A stretch of DNA of 64,000 nucleotides from Clostridia bacterium. Lineage in GTDB: Bacteria > Bacillota > Clostridia > Christensenellales > Aristaeellaceae. The position numbers and the translations under genes are program-made. Positions 25,681 through 33,639 of this stretch are shown here, one piece after another. The notes beneath the pieces were generated by a model. It did not search any database and was not told the DNA's origin. It worked only from the letters and a program-made list of their open reading frames with translations. Each line of letters begins with the position of its first letter. Positions within the stretch are counted from its first letter, which is position 1. Location of the stretch: positions 1 to 64,000 of the forward strand of contig CAAGII010000009.1 in assembly GCA_900769875.1 (NCBI GenBank), in the 5' to 3' direction.

Positions 25681-26036
25681 AGCGCGATCCCCCAAAGCCT
25701 GTTCAGGCACAGCATTTGTACGGGCTTGCCCAGAATGCGGTCGGGCAGCGCCACCCCCCGCTCGGTCACCACAATCAGCGCCTCGACCTGCTCGCAGGCG
25801 GCGTAGCGCGTCAGCTGGGCAAGGAGCGTTTTGCGCTCCGGCTTGCCGCGCTTGCACTCGATGCCCACGCCCCCGCACATCAGGTCGATGCGGCAGCGCG
25901 GCGCGAGGCGAACCTCGTGCGCGCAGGGAAGGCCGTGCTCCGCAAGGCACTGCGCCACCAGCAGGTGGAGGTCGTATTCCGCCTGCTGGATGGGCACGCG
26001 CAGTGTGCTGAGCGCGGCGTACACCGCCCGCGTCAC
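25677..26036 (-). CDS. Small PD-(D/E)XK nuclease-like protein
   Basis: 119 residues with a GTG start that overlaps the PBP stop (GTGA). An N-terminal helix with Glu (QQAEYDLHLLVAQCL) is followed by HEVRLAPRCRIDLMCGG and GIECKRGKPERKTLLAQLTRYA. The E...D...ECK order and spacing match a PD-(D/E)XK core with the trailing Gln helix. It could cleave DNA, alone or with the Snf2 protein whose gene overlaps its stop by four bases. It could also be a catalytically poor DNA-binding relative. No SD is obvious, so translation is probably coupled. Confidence 0.65.
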   Translation of the reverse strand: MTRAVYAALSTLRVPIQQAEYDLHLLVAQCLAEHGLPCAHEVRLAPRCRIDLMCGGVGIECKRGKPERKTLLAQLTRYAACEQVEALIVVTERGVALPDRILGKPVQMLCLNRLWGIAL

Positions 26037-29000
26037 AGTCCGGCCATGGCCAGCGTGAGCGCGCTCATGCCGGCGATGACGTCCATCTGCGACGAGGCGG
26101 GATTGTCCAGCGTTTCACGCAGGCTTGCGCAGGCGCTGAGGATGCGCTGGCGCTGCTCGCTGGCGGGATCCATGCCGTTTGCCATCTCCTGCGCCTGGGC
26201 GAGGAGGCGCTCCGCGTCGGCATGGAAGCCCGTGCCGGGCTCCAGGCTGCCCGAGGGCGCGGTGTGCAGCGTGCAGGCGGCGCTTGTGCCCGTCAGCGCG
26301 CCTGCGCCCAGATACTGGATGAGTGTCGATTCGTAGCGCGTGCCGACAAAGCGCGCCAGCGGATGCCCGTAGGGCAGCGTCAGCACGCCGCGCAGCGAGG
26401 TCTGCGGGCAGTATTCGCCCGCGCTCATGCCGCTGTCTGCGCAGACGAGCTGCTGCACGTGCATCTGACAGGCGACGGTGGGCTGCGTGCCGTTTGCCCA
26501 GTAATCGGTCACCACGCCGTAGCCCATGGTATCGTTGTGGCACGCGTCGGTCGCCAGCTGGCCGGACACGGCGCAGGTGGTTATGCGCACCAGGTTGTAC
26601 TCGGAGGGATCGCCCGGCAGGATATCGCGCTGGGGCAGCCCCTCGTGAATCTTCTTCATGTAGCTCTGCCAGAGCGGAGCGGCCGCGCCGCTGCCCGTGG
26701 AGGAGGACGCGAGCGCCTTGTAGTTGTCGTGCCCCACCCAGATGGCGGAGGAATAGTAGCCCGTCATGCCGGCGAAGAACACGCCCTTCTGGTCGGAATT
26801 GGTGCCGGTCTTGCCCGCGACGGTCTGCCCGGAGATTTTCGCGGAGGTGCCCGTGCCGCTGGATACGGCGTTTTTGAGCATATCCACAATCATGTACGCG
26901 GTGGAGGAGGAGAACACGCGGCGGCGCTCCTGCCTTGCGTGACCGTCCCACACCACGTTGCCCTCGCTGTCGGAGATGCCCAGCACCGAGATGGGCGCCT
27001 GATAGATGCCGCCGTTGGCCAGCACGCCGTAGGCGACGGTCATCTGCATGGGGGTGATGCCGCTGGAGCCCAGCGAAAGCCCGAAGGGCGTCGCGTCGAT
27101 ATGCTGATCGTCCACGCCGAGCCTGTGCAGGAACTCCACCGCGTTGCTTATGCCCACCATGTTCATCAGCGTGTAGGCGGCGGCGGTGTTGTGGCTGCGG
27201 GTGAGCGCGGTGCGCAGCGTTTCCGGGCCCGCGTAGCCGCCTCCGCCGTAGTTGACGGGCCAGCTGTCGTTGCCGGAGGAATCCTTCCAGCCGGTGATGG
27301 GCAGGGGCATGTTCATGGCGATGGACGCGGGCGACGCGCCAAGCTCCAGCGCGGGCGCGTACACGCTCAGCGGCTTGATGGAGGAGCCGACCGGCATTTT
27401 CATGTCGGTGGCGCGGTTGAGCGTCTTTTTGGCGGTGGGCACGGTGCGGCTGCCGACAATCGCCTTGATTTCGCCCGTGTGGTAATCCAGCACCACGGCG
27501 GCGGCCTGCGGCTGGATGATTTCAGTATAGGTGCCGTCGCTGCTTAGGCTGCGGTAGATTTTATCCGCCGGGTCGCGCAGCGAGGGGTATTTCGACCAGT
27601 TGGCGACGGTATCCTCCAGCGTTTGCTGAATCTGCGTATCAATGGCCAGCTGCACGCGGTAGCCGCCGGTGCGCAGCTCGTCCTCCATGAGGTAGCGGTT
27701 GGCGGAGGTGTCCTCAAGTCCATTGAGCCTGAGCAGGATATCCACCGTTTCCGACACGGCGTACTCCACATAGTGCGGGTAGCTGTACATGCCGCTGCCG
27801 CTGCCGGGGTCGGTTTTCAGCACGTTGGCGGTGGCGGGATCAAGCGCCTCCTGGTACTGCTCGCGGGTGATGAACTGGTTTTCGTACATGCACCTGAGCA
27901 CATAGTCGGTGCGGTCGTTGGTAATTTTGACATAATCGACCCCCTCCTTGGAGCGGGTGTAGAAATTGCGCCTGGGATTGTAGTAGTAGGGGCTGTTGCA
28001 GGTGCCGGCCAGCATGGCGCACTCGCGCAGCGTCAATTCGCCCAGCTCCTTGCCAAAGTACCCCTGCGCGGCCACCTGCACGCCGTAGTAGCTTTCGCCC
28101 AGCCAGATGGTGTTGAGGTAGCACTCAAGGATCTCGTCCTTGGTGTAGAGCCGCTCCAGCTGCAGGGCGAGGTAGGCCTCCTGTATCTTTCGCTTGTAGC
28201 TCTGCTCGGAGGAAAGCACGGTGTTCTTGATGAGCTGCTGGGTGATGGTCGAGCCGCCCTGCGTGGAGGACGAGGTGAGGTTGGATACGAACGCGCCCAC
28301 GATGCGCTTGATATCCACGCCGCTGTGGGTGTAGAAGCGCGCGTCCTCCACGGCGACAAAGGCGTATTGAAGCATGCGCGGCATGGCGGCGATGGAGACC
28401 ATCACGCGGTTTTCCACGCCCTTGTATTCACAGATCAGGTTGCCCTGCGCGTCGTAGATGAAGGAGGTCTGCGCCTGTCCGTCCAGCGCGGCGAGGTCAA
28501 GGTTGGGCGCGGTCTCCATGTAGCCCTTGGCGATGCCCGCCACCGCGCCAAGCCCGGCCAGCGCGGCGAGCACCGTAAGCAGCGCGAGCACGCGCACCAC
28601 GTTCACGGCTACGGAGAGAACGAAGCCCGGCTTTCTGACGCTGGGCCTGAAAATGGAGCGGGGATGCAGCGCCGCGTCGTCCTGCACGTCGCCGCCAAAG
28701 TAAAGCGCGGCCTCCTCCTCGGGTACGCCGTAGAGGGGCGCGGTGCCCGTTGCGGCGCAGCCCTCCTCGGGCGGGAGGGGCGCGTCCTCGTAGAAATCGT
28801 CCTCGCACATTTCGTCCACGGCCATGTCCTCCCAGCCCTCGGGGGAGGCGATGGCGTATGCGCTGGTATGCCCGGTCGCGCCGGCGTCAAAGGGCGCGTC
28901 CGGATACATTCCGCCCGCGTTCTCAAGGGGTGGAAGCTGCGCGGTCATGGTGTCCTGCGCGAGAGCCTCATCGGCTTCATCGGGCGCGAAATCACCGTCC

Positions 29001-29068
29001 AGCGGCAGCGCGGGCTGCGTCCACTGCGCGTCCGCGCCTTCGGGAGAGATGGGCTGATGGTCGTGCAT
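26033..29068 (-). CDS. Class A penicillin-binding protein (transglycosylase/transpeptidase)
   Basis: 1011 residues, longer than typical PBP1a. A 145-residue acidic cytoplasmic N-terminus, one membrane segment (about 148-180), then the GT51 transglycosylase (EDARFYTHSGVDIKR with catalytic Glu near 239; QGGSTITQQLIKN). The transpeptidase domain carries SSIK (about 561), SHN and KTGT (about 749). The C-terminal 150 residues contain Cys pairs (TTCAVSGQLATDAC, VACQMHVQQLVCADSGMSAGEYC). It polymerises and cross-links peptidoglycan at the outer membrane face. ATG 29068 has GGAGG 7 bases upstream. First gene of a five-gene coupled operon. Confidence 0.95.
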   Translation of the reverse strand: MHDHQPISPEGADAQWTQPALPLDGDFAPDEADEALAQDTMTAQLPPLENAGGMYPDAPFDAGATGHTSAYAIASPEGWEDMAVDEMCEDDFYEDAPLPPEEGCAATGTAPLYGVPEEEAALYFGGDVQDDAALHPRSIFRPSVRKPGFVLSVAVNVVRVLALLTVLAALAGLGAVAGIAKGYMETAPNLDLAALDGQAQTSFIYDAQGNLICEYKGVENRVMVSIAAMPRMLQYAFVAVEDARFYTHSGVDIKRIVGAFVSNLTSSSTQGGSTITQQLIKNTVLSSEQSYKRKIQEAYLALQLERLYTKDEILECYLNTIWLGESYYGVQVAAQGYFGKELGELTLRECAMLAGTCNSPYYYNPRRNFYTRSKEGVDYVKITNDRTDYVLRCMYENQFITREQYQEALDPATANVLKTDPGSGSGMYSYPHYVEYAVSETVDILLRLNGLEDTSANRYLMEDELRTGGYRVQLAIDTQIQQTLEDTVANWSKYPSLRDPADKIYRSLSSDGTYTEIIQPQAAAVVLDYHTGEIKAIVGSRTVPTAKKTLNRATDMKMPVGSSIKPLSVYAPALELGASPASIAMNMPLPITGWKDSSGNDSWPVNYGGGGYAGPETLRTALTRSHNTAAAYTLMNMVGISNAVEFLHRLGVDDQHIDATPFGLSLGSSGITPMQMTVAYGVLANGGIYQAPISVLGISDSEGNVVWDGHARQERRRVFSSSTAYMIVDMLKNAVSSGTGTSAKISGQTVAGKTGTNSDQKGVFFAGMTGYYSSAIWVGHDNYKALASSSTGSGAAAPLWQSYMKKIHEGLPQRDILPGDPSEYNLVRITTCAVSGQLATDACHNDTMGYGVVTDYWANGTQPTVACQMHVQQLVCADSGMSAGEYCPQTSLRGVLTLPYGHPLARFVGTRYESTLIQYLGAGALTGTSAACTLHTAPSGSLEPGTGFHADAERLLAQAQEMANGMDPASEQRQRILSACASLRETLDNPASSQMDVIAGMSALTLAMAGL

Positions 29069-29133
29069 TCGGGTACCTCCGTAGGACGCCGCGGCGCATA
29101 GGAGCGCGCCGGGCGGCATAACATCACACGATG

Positions 29134-29162
29134 ATTATAGCATAAGGCGGGACTGCGCCGCA
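29134..29162 (-). promoter_or_regulatory. Promoter of the PBP operon
   Basis: Minus strand: -10 TATAAT (29134-29139) preceded by TGC, with a weak -35 (TTGCGG-like) 17-18 bases upstream. Divergent from yunB. Confidence 0.65.
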
Positions 29163-29219
29163 AGATGCCGTCGCTATGCGCGGCGCAGCCTCTGACCATA
29201 TAACGGGGGAGGGATGCGC

Positions 29220-29909
29220 ATGTCTGCCGCTCAACGAAAAAATGCGCCGCCACGGACGAAGCGCGGGGGCAGACTCCGGCGCAGGCTGCGCGTTGCGCTG
29301 CTGCTTGTGCTGCTGCTGGCGGCGGCCTTCATCCGGCTGGAGCGCAACCTCACGGGCGTGGTGCTGTCGCTGTCGCAGGCGCGGGCGCGGGCGCTCGCGG
29401 TCACGGCGCTCAATCAGGCGGCTGATGAAATCATCCGCGAGGGCGTGAGCTACGAGCAGCTCATGTGCGTCACGCGCGACGAAAACGGCATGGTGCGCCT
29501 TTTGCAGGCTAACACCCAGCAGATGAACCTACTGGCCAGCCGCGTCAGCCTCTCCGCGCAGCGGCGGCTGGACGCCATCGAGGGGCAGGCGGTGCTTGTG
29601 CCGCTGGGCTCGGCGCTGGGCTCGTCGCTGCTGGCGGGCGCTGGGCCGCATATCCGCGTCAGCATCCTGCCGGTCGGCTCGGTGGTGGCGAGCATCGGCA
29701 CGGAGTTCGAGTCCGCCGGCATCAACCAGACGCGGCACAAGGTGGTGCTGACGCTGCGCGGCGACGTGCGCATGATTATTCCCACGGGCGCCGCCACCGT
29801 GGAGGCGGTCACGGAGGTGGCGGTGGCCGAGTGCATCATTGTGGGCGAGGTGCCCACCTCGTATGTGGATGTGAACAACCAGGACGACATGCTCAACCTG
29901 ATCCCGTAG
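29220..29909 (+). CDS. yunB: Sporulation protein YunB
   Basis: 229 residues. A basic N-terminus and one membrane segment (about 25-40) are followed by an extracytoplasmic domain with typical YunB blocks: ARALAVTALNQAADEII, DENGMVRLLQANTQQMN, PLGSALGSSLLAGAGP and GINQTRHKVVL. YunB is a mother-cell sporulation protein in Bacillus. Its presence argues for endospore formation or its relics. ATG 29220 is 6 bases after GGGGGAGGG; an ATG six bases earlier abuts the SD. No clear promoter is seen between it and the divergent PBP gene. Confidence 0.88.
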   Translation: MSAAQRKNAPPRTKRGGRLRRRLRVALLLVLLLAAAFIRLERNLTGVVLSLSQARARALAVTALNQAADEIIREGVSYEQLMCVTRDENGMVRLLQANTQQMNLLASRVSLSAQRRLDAIEGQAVLVPLGSALGSSLLAGAGPHIRVSILPVGSVVASIGTEFESAGINQTRHKVVLTLRGDVRMIIPTGAATVEAVTEVAVAECIIVGEVPTSYVDVNNQDDMLNLIP

Positions 29910-29911
29910 CG

Positions 29912-30847
29912 TCACCCCAGCAGCAGCTGTCCCGCCAGCGTGACGGGACTTTGCATCAGGTAGCCGCCGCGCAGGATGCGCGCTACCCGCCGCATTTTGG
30001 GCAGCGGCTGCGTGGCGATGTATTCGTCCACCACGCGCAGCGCGTCCGCTGGCAGGGCGCCGCCAAGGCTTGAACGCAGCATCGCGGCGTTGCGGTAGGT
30101 CAGGGCGATGCGCTCGCGCCCCGCCTGCGCGCCCGCGATCATACGCAGCGCGCGCACAGGCAGCGTGTCCGGGCTTGCGCCCATCACGTTCCGCCCGTGC
30201 TGGCGGTAACGCACAAGCGCTTCCTTCACAAACACGATATGCCCGCAACCCGCCGCGCACAGCGCCAGATACCAGTCGTGCATGAACGGCGCCTCGACCT
30301 GCGCGTGCGCGCAGGCGAGCGTGCGGAGCGCGGCGTTCATCAGCACGGTGCAGCCGGTCACATTGTTCTGCACAAGCAGGCGCGGCAGCGTCACAGCGCG
30401 GGGATCCCAGCCCTGGTGGCGAAACAGGCTGGGATGCAGGGTGCGGCCCTGCGCGTCCGTGACCACGCAGTCGCTGTGCACAAGCAGCGGCGTCGCCGCG
30501 CCATAGCGCCGCTCGGCCTGCTCCATGGCGTCGCGGCAGGCGCTCAGGCGGCATGGAAGCCACTCGTCATCCTGATCGCACAGGGCGCTGTAGGGCGCCC
30601 TTGACGCGCGCATGAGCGTGAAAAAATTCGCGGCCGCGCCCAGCCGCCGCCCGTCCGACGTCAGGAGGGTGACGCGCGCGTCCCGCCCGGCGGCGTCAAG
30701 CAGGATGCGCGGCGTGGCGTCGCGCGAGCAATCGTCCCGCGCGATGACGGCAAAGCACGGATCGTCCTGCGAAAGGAGCGACGAAAGCTGCGCGGGCAGG
30801 TACGTGCCGCCCTCGCAGGCGGCCAGCAGCACGTCGATGCGCTTCAA
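29912..30847 (-). CDS. Family 2 glycosyltransferase
   Basis: About 311 residues. GT-A fold: RIDVLLAACEGGTYLPAQLSSLLSQ at the N-terminus, DDCSRDAT, and CDQDDEWLP (DxD region), with an acceptor part containing FMHDWYL. It resembles rhamnosyl- or other surface polysaccharide transferases; donor and acceptor are unknown. The start is uncertain. TTG 30847 overlaps the upstream stop as TTGA and follows GGGGGTGG by 5 bases, which fits the coupling style of this region; ATG 30862 is the alternative but has no SD. The stop is two bases from the convergent yunB stop. Confidence 0.82.
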   Translation of the reverse strand: MKRIDVLLAACEGGTYLPAQLSSLLSQDDPCFAVIARDDCSRDATPRILLDAAGRDARVTLLTSDGRRLGAAANFFTLMRASRAPYSALCDQDDEWLPCRLSACRDAMEQAERRYGAATPLLVHSDCVVTDAQGRTLHPSLFRHQGWDPRAVTLPRLLVQNNVTGCTVLMNAALRTLACAHAQVEAPFMHDWYLALCAAGCGHIVFVKEALVRYRQHGRNVMGASPDTLPVRALRMIAGAQAGRERIALTYRNAAMLRSSLGGALPADALRVVDEYIATQPLPKMRRVARILRGGYLMQSPVTLAGQLLLG

Positions 30848-31605
30848 AAGCGCCACCCCCATTTGTGGAAGTATTTGTATGTGGACAGGGCGTGCTGCAC
30901 AAGCGCCGACCCCCGGCGCAGGCTTTCGCGATTCCATGCGTGCGTGACGCAGAAGGCGCGGTTGTACACAATCTTGCCCAGCTTGAGCGCGCGGCGGCTG
31001 AGGTCGGAATCCTCATGATAGAGGAAGAAGCGCTCGTCAAAGCCCTTGAGGCGGTACAGCGCCTGCGTGCGCACCAGCATGAAGCAGCCCGTGGCGTAGT
31101 CCACGTCGAGCGCGTCGCCCGGCGCATCCTGCAGCGTGTATTCGCGCCGCCAGCGCTCAAAGCAGCCGCCCAGCCCCGGCAGACGGCGCGCGGCAAGGTA
31201 GCGCAGACGCGGCTCGCGCCTTGGCAGCAGCTGCTCCGTGCCGTCCTGATTGAGCACGCGGGGCGTGAGGATCACGATATCGCGATGACGCTCCATGTAG
31301 TCCACCATATCGCGCACAAGCTCCGGGTCAAAGGTGACGTCCGGGTTGCAGATGATGTGGTAGCGGCTGCGCAGCTTCGTCAGCACCACGTTGTTGCCCG
31401 CGCCGTAGCCGAGGTTGCGCCGCGGGGTGTGCAGCTGCACCTGCCCGTATTTCATGCATATGGCGCGGCCGATGAGATCGTCCGGGGAGTTGTCCACCAC
31501 ATGCACTTCCACGGGCATGGTCGAGGCAAGCAGGCACCGGACTGTTTCCAGCGCCCCTTCTCCCGAATGATACAAAACCATACATGCCGATACCCTGGGC
31601 TGCAT
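30844..31605 (-). CDS. Family 2 glycosyltransferase (WbbL/rhamnosyltransferase-like)
   Basis: 253 residues. GT2 core: SACMVLYHSGE, VVDNSPDD, RNLGYGAGNN, CNPDVTFDPE (DxD-like NPD), TGCFMLVRTQAL and FDERFFLYHEDSDLSRRA, the blocks seen in rhamnosyltransferases for O-antigen or cell-wall polysaccharide. No membrane segments. ATG 31605 follows GGGAGGTGAGGGC. It is coupled to the next glycosyltransferase by a four-base overlap, so the pair probably adds consecutive sugars to a surface glycan. Confidence 0.88.
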   Translation of the reverse strand: MQPRVSACMVLYHSGEGALETVRCLLASTMPVEVHVVDNSPDDLIGRAICMKYGQVQLHTPRRNLGYGAGNNVVLTKLRSRYHIICNPDVTFDPELVRDMVDYMERHRDIVILTPRVLNQDGTEQLLPRREPRLRYLAARRLPGLGGCFERWRREYTLQDAPGDALDVDYATGCFMLVRTQALYRLKGFDERFFLYHEDSDLSRRALKLGKIVYNRAFCVTHAWNRESLRRGSALVQHALSTYKYFHKWGWRF

Positions 31606-31642
31606 GCCCTCACCTCCCTGCGCGCCGCGTTTTCGTACACCC

Positions 31643-31671
31643 ATAGTAGCATACCGCCGCCCGTTTGTCCA
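31643..31671 (-). promoter_or_regulatory. Promoter of the glycosyltransferase pair
   Basis: Minus strand: -35 TGGACA (31666-31671), 17-base spacer, -10 TACTAT (31643-31648) preceded by TGC. Confidence 0.65.
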
Positions 31672-31695
31672 CCGCGCCCGGATGAAAAAAAGGTG

Positions 31696-31724
31696 TGGAA
31701 TTTCGTGTGTTTTGGTGCTATACT
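31696..31724 (+). promoter_or_regulatory. GntR gene promoter
   Basis: -10 TATACT (31719-31724) preceded by TGC (extended -10). The -35 is poor (TGGAAT). About 58 bases before the GTG start. Confidence 0.5.
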
Positions 31725-31782
31725 ATCATGGGACGATGTTGCCGGGTACTGCGGCGGCGTCGCCATGACAGGGGGGAAAGAC

Positions 31783-32496
31783 GTGAAGCAGGTACTGGCA
31801 CAGGAAAGCACGCATCCGCTTTACAGGCAGCTGATGGCCCGGCTGCGTGAAGATATCGCCAACGGCGTATACCCGGTGCACGGCAAGATTCCGTCGGAGC
31901 AGGAGCTGTGCGCCGCCTACGGGGTCAGCCGCGTGACCGTGCGCAAGGCGCTGGCGGAGCTGACGCGCGAGGGGCTGCTGGAGCGGCATCAGGGCAAGGG
32001 CACGTTTGTGTGCCTGCCGCGCATCCGCAAGGATCTGCGGGTGGTGAACAGCTTCACCGAGGCATGCCAGATGATGGGCGTCACCCCCTCGACGCGGGTC
32101 ATTCACGCGCAATGGCAGCAGGCGGATGAGGACGACTGCGAGCAGCTGCTCTGCTTGCCGCAGGACCGCGTGGTGGAGGTGCTGCGCCTGCGCTCCGCCG
32201 ACGGTATGCCCGTGATGCTGGAGCGCAACCGTTTCCCGGCCGAATACGGCTGGCTGCTGGAGGAAAAGCTGGACGGCAGCCTCTACGCCCTGCTGCGCAG
32301 CCGCATGATCGACTGCGGACAGGCCAGCCATGAGGTCAGCCTCGGGTACGCCACGGCGGCGGACGCGCGGCTGCTGGGCATCGAGCAGGGCGCCGCGCTG
32401 CTGGATCTGAACGAGACCATCTACGACATGAACGGGCGGCCGCTGCATACCTCACGGCAGCGAATCCGGGGGGACAGGTTCACCTTCCGCATTTGA
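31783..32496 (+). CDS. GntR/HutC-family transcriptional regulator (UTRA domain)
   Basis: 237 residues. The N-terminal winged helix (about 15-80) shows HPLYRQLMARLREDIANGVY, KIPSEQELCAAYGVSRVTVRKALAEL and HQGKGTFV. The UTRA effector domain (about 95-235) shows EVLRLRSADGMPVMLERN and the closing TSRQRIRGDRFTFRI. HutC regulators usually sense a sugar phosphate or amino-acid derivative; the effector is unknown. GTG 31783 follows GGGGGG by 6 bases; ATG 31765 is an alternative without SD. The NYN gene starts 36 bases downstream and may be co-transcribed. Confidence 0.92.
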   Translation: MKQVLAQESTHPLYRQLMARLREDIANGVYPVHGKIPSEQELCAAYGVSRVTVRKALAELTREGLLERHQGKGTFVCLPRIRKDLRVVNSFTEACQMMGVTPSTRVIHAQWQQADEDDCEQLLCLPQDRVVEVLRLRSADGMPVMLERNRFPAEYGWLLEEKLDGSLYALLRSRMIDCGQASHEVSLGYATAADARLLGIEQGAALLDLNETIYDMNGRPLHTSRQRIRGDRFTFRI

Positions 32497-32532
32497 TTCC
32501 CCGCACCCGACAGACAAAGAGGAGGAAAGCAT

Positions 32533-33543
32533 CTGAGTACGTCCAAATTCGCCGTGTTTGTCGATCTTGAAAACTGCGGCGCGAAGGTTGCCACGCTCAA
32601 TTCCATTCTGGAGAAGGTCAAAATGCGTGGCGATATCCTGCTTGGCCGCGTCTACGGCTATACCGACCGTTTCAGCGACCTCAAGGAGGTGCTGCTGAGC
32701 AACACCTTCACCGTGGTGCCCTCCATCCGCTACGGCATCGCGCAGAAGAACAACGCCGACATCCAGCTGGTGGTGGACGCGCTGGAGGTCGCCTATACCA
32801 ACGGGCTGATCGACTCGTTCTGCATCGTGTCGGGCGACAGCGACTACACGCCGCTGGTGGGCCGCCTCAAGGCCATGGGCAAGCATGTGCTGGGCATCAG
32901 CCGCAGCGAGGCGGCAAGCACCATCTTCATCAACGCCTGCAACGAGTTCCAGTTTCTGGAGAGCATGGGCGGGCACACCGCCGCGCCCGCGCGCAGCCGC
33001 CGCAGGGGCAAGAGCGAATCGGCGGGCGAGGACGGCATGGATCTGTCCGAGCTTAACAAGCTCCTCTGCTCCGCGCTGGAGGAGCAGAGCGACAAGGAGG
33101 AAATGTACGCCAGCGAGCTGAAGGGCGTGCTGGTGCGCCTGCGGCCCGACTTCAACGAAAAGACCTACGGCTGCGCCACCTTCTACAAGCTTTTGCAGAA
33201 GCTGGCGGGCAAGTACGGCGACCTGCATGTGACCAACGACAACTTCAACGTGATGGTCAGCCTTGTCGGCCATGGCGACGTATCCGGCGAGGCCGCGCCG
33301 CAGCTCAGCCGCGACAACTGGCGCGAGGCCTTTGCCGCGCAGCTCAAGGCATACAAGGAGGGTGGCTTTGACCGCGTGAATCCCTCCATTCTCAAGGCGG
33401 ATATCATCACCACCTACCCGGAGTTCAATGAGCGCGCCATCGGCTTCAAGCGCTTCTCGGACGTGATGAAGCAGCTGGAGAAGGACGGGCTCGTGGTCGT
33501 GGAGATGGACGAGCAGAAAACCATGCTCATCAAGCTCCTCTGA
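32533..33543 (+). CDS. NYN-domain / OST-HTH (LOTUS) protein, probable CTG start
   Basis: 336 residues. An N-terminal NYN (PIN-like RNase) domain (about 1-145) has FAVFVDLENCG, NNADIQLVVDAL and CIVSGDSDYTPLVGRL, giving the conserved acidic triad. An OST-HTH/LOTUS domain follows (about 165-235), then a second similar domain (about 255-336). Such proteins are putative RNA nucleases with RNA-binding winged helices. No ATG fits the conserved N-terminus. CTG 32533 is 7 bases after a perfect AGGAGG (32520-32525) and gives a full beta-1 strand; GTG 32554 would remove it and lies 28 bases from the SD. A terminator follows. Confidence 0.85.
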   Translation: MSTSKFAVFVDLENCGAKVATLNSILEKVKMRGDILLGRVYGYTDRFSDLKEVLLSNTFTVVPSIRYGIAQKNNADIQLVVDALEVAYTNGLIDSFCIVSGDSDYTPLVGRLKAMGKHVLGISRSEAASTIFINACNEFQFLESMGGHTAAPARSRRRGKSESAGEDGMDLSELNKLLCSALEEQSDKEEMYASELKGVLVRLRPDFNEKTYGCATFYKLLQKLAGKYGDLHVTNDNFNVMVSLVGHGDVSGEAAPQLSRDNWREAFAAQLKAYKEGGFDRVNPSILKADIITTYPEFNERAIGFKRFSDVMKQLEKDGLVVVEMDEQKTMLIKLL

Positions 33544-33565
33544 CAGGAGAAGCCGGCATATGAAG

Positions 33566-33614
33566 AGCGCCGCCCCCGTCATGGCGAAATGCCATGGGGA
33601 CGGCGCTTCTTTCT
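33566..33614 (+). terminator. Terminator of the GntR-NYN unit
   Basis: Long hairpin AGCGCCG...CATGGC GAAAT GCCATG...CGGCGCT followed by TCTTTCT on the plus strand. Confidence 0.75.
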
Positions 33615-33639
33615 GCGGCAGAAGCCCCAAGCGCGGGCG

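Noticed and set aside
30865..31764. A longer frame upstream of the GntR gene
   Set aside because: It runs antisense to the glycosyltransferase gene; promoter and SD near 31719-31783 fix the real start.
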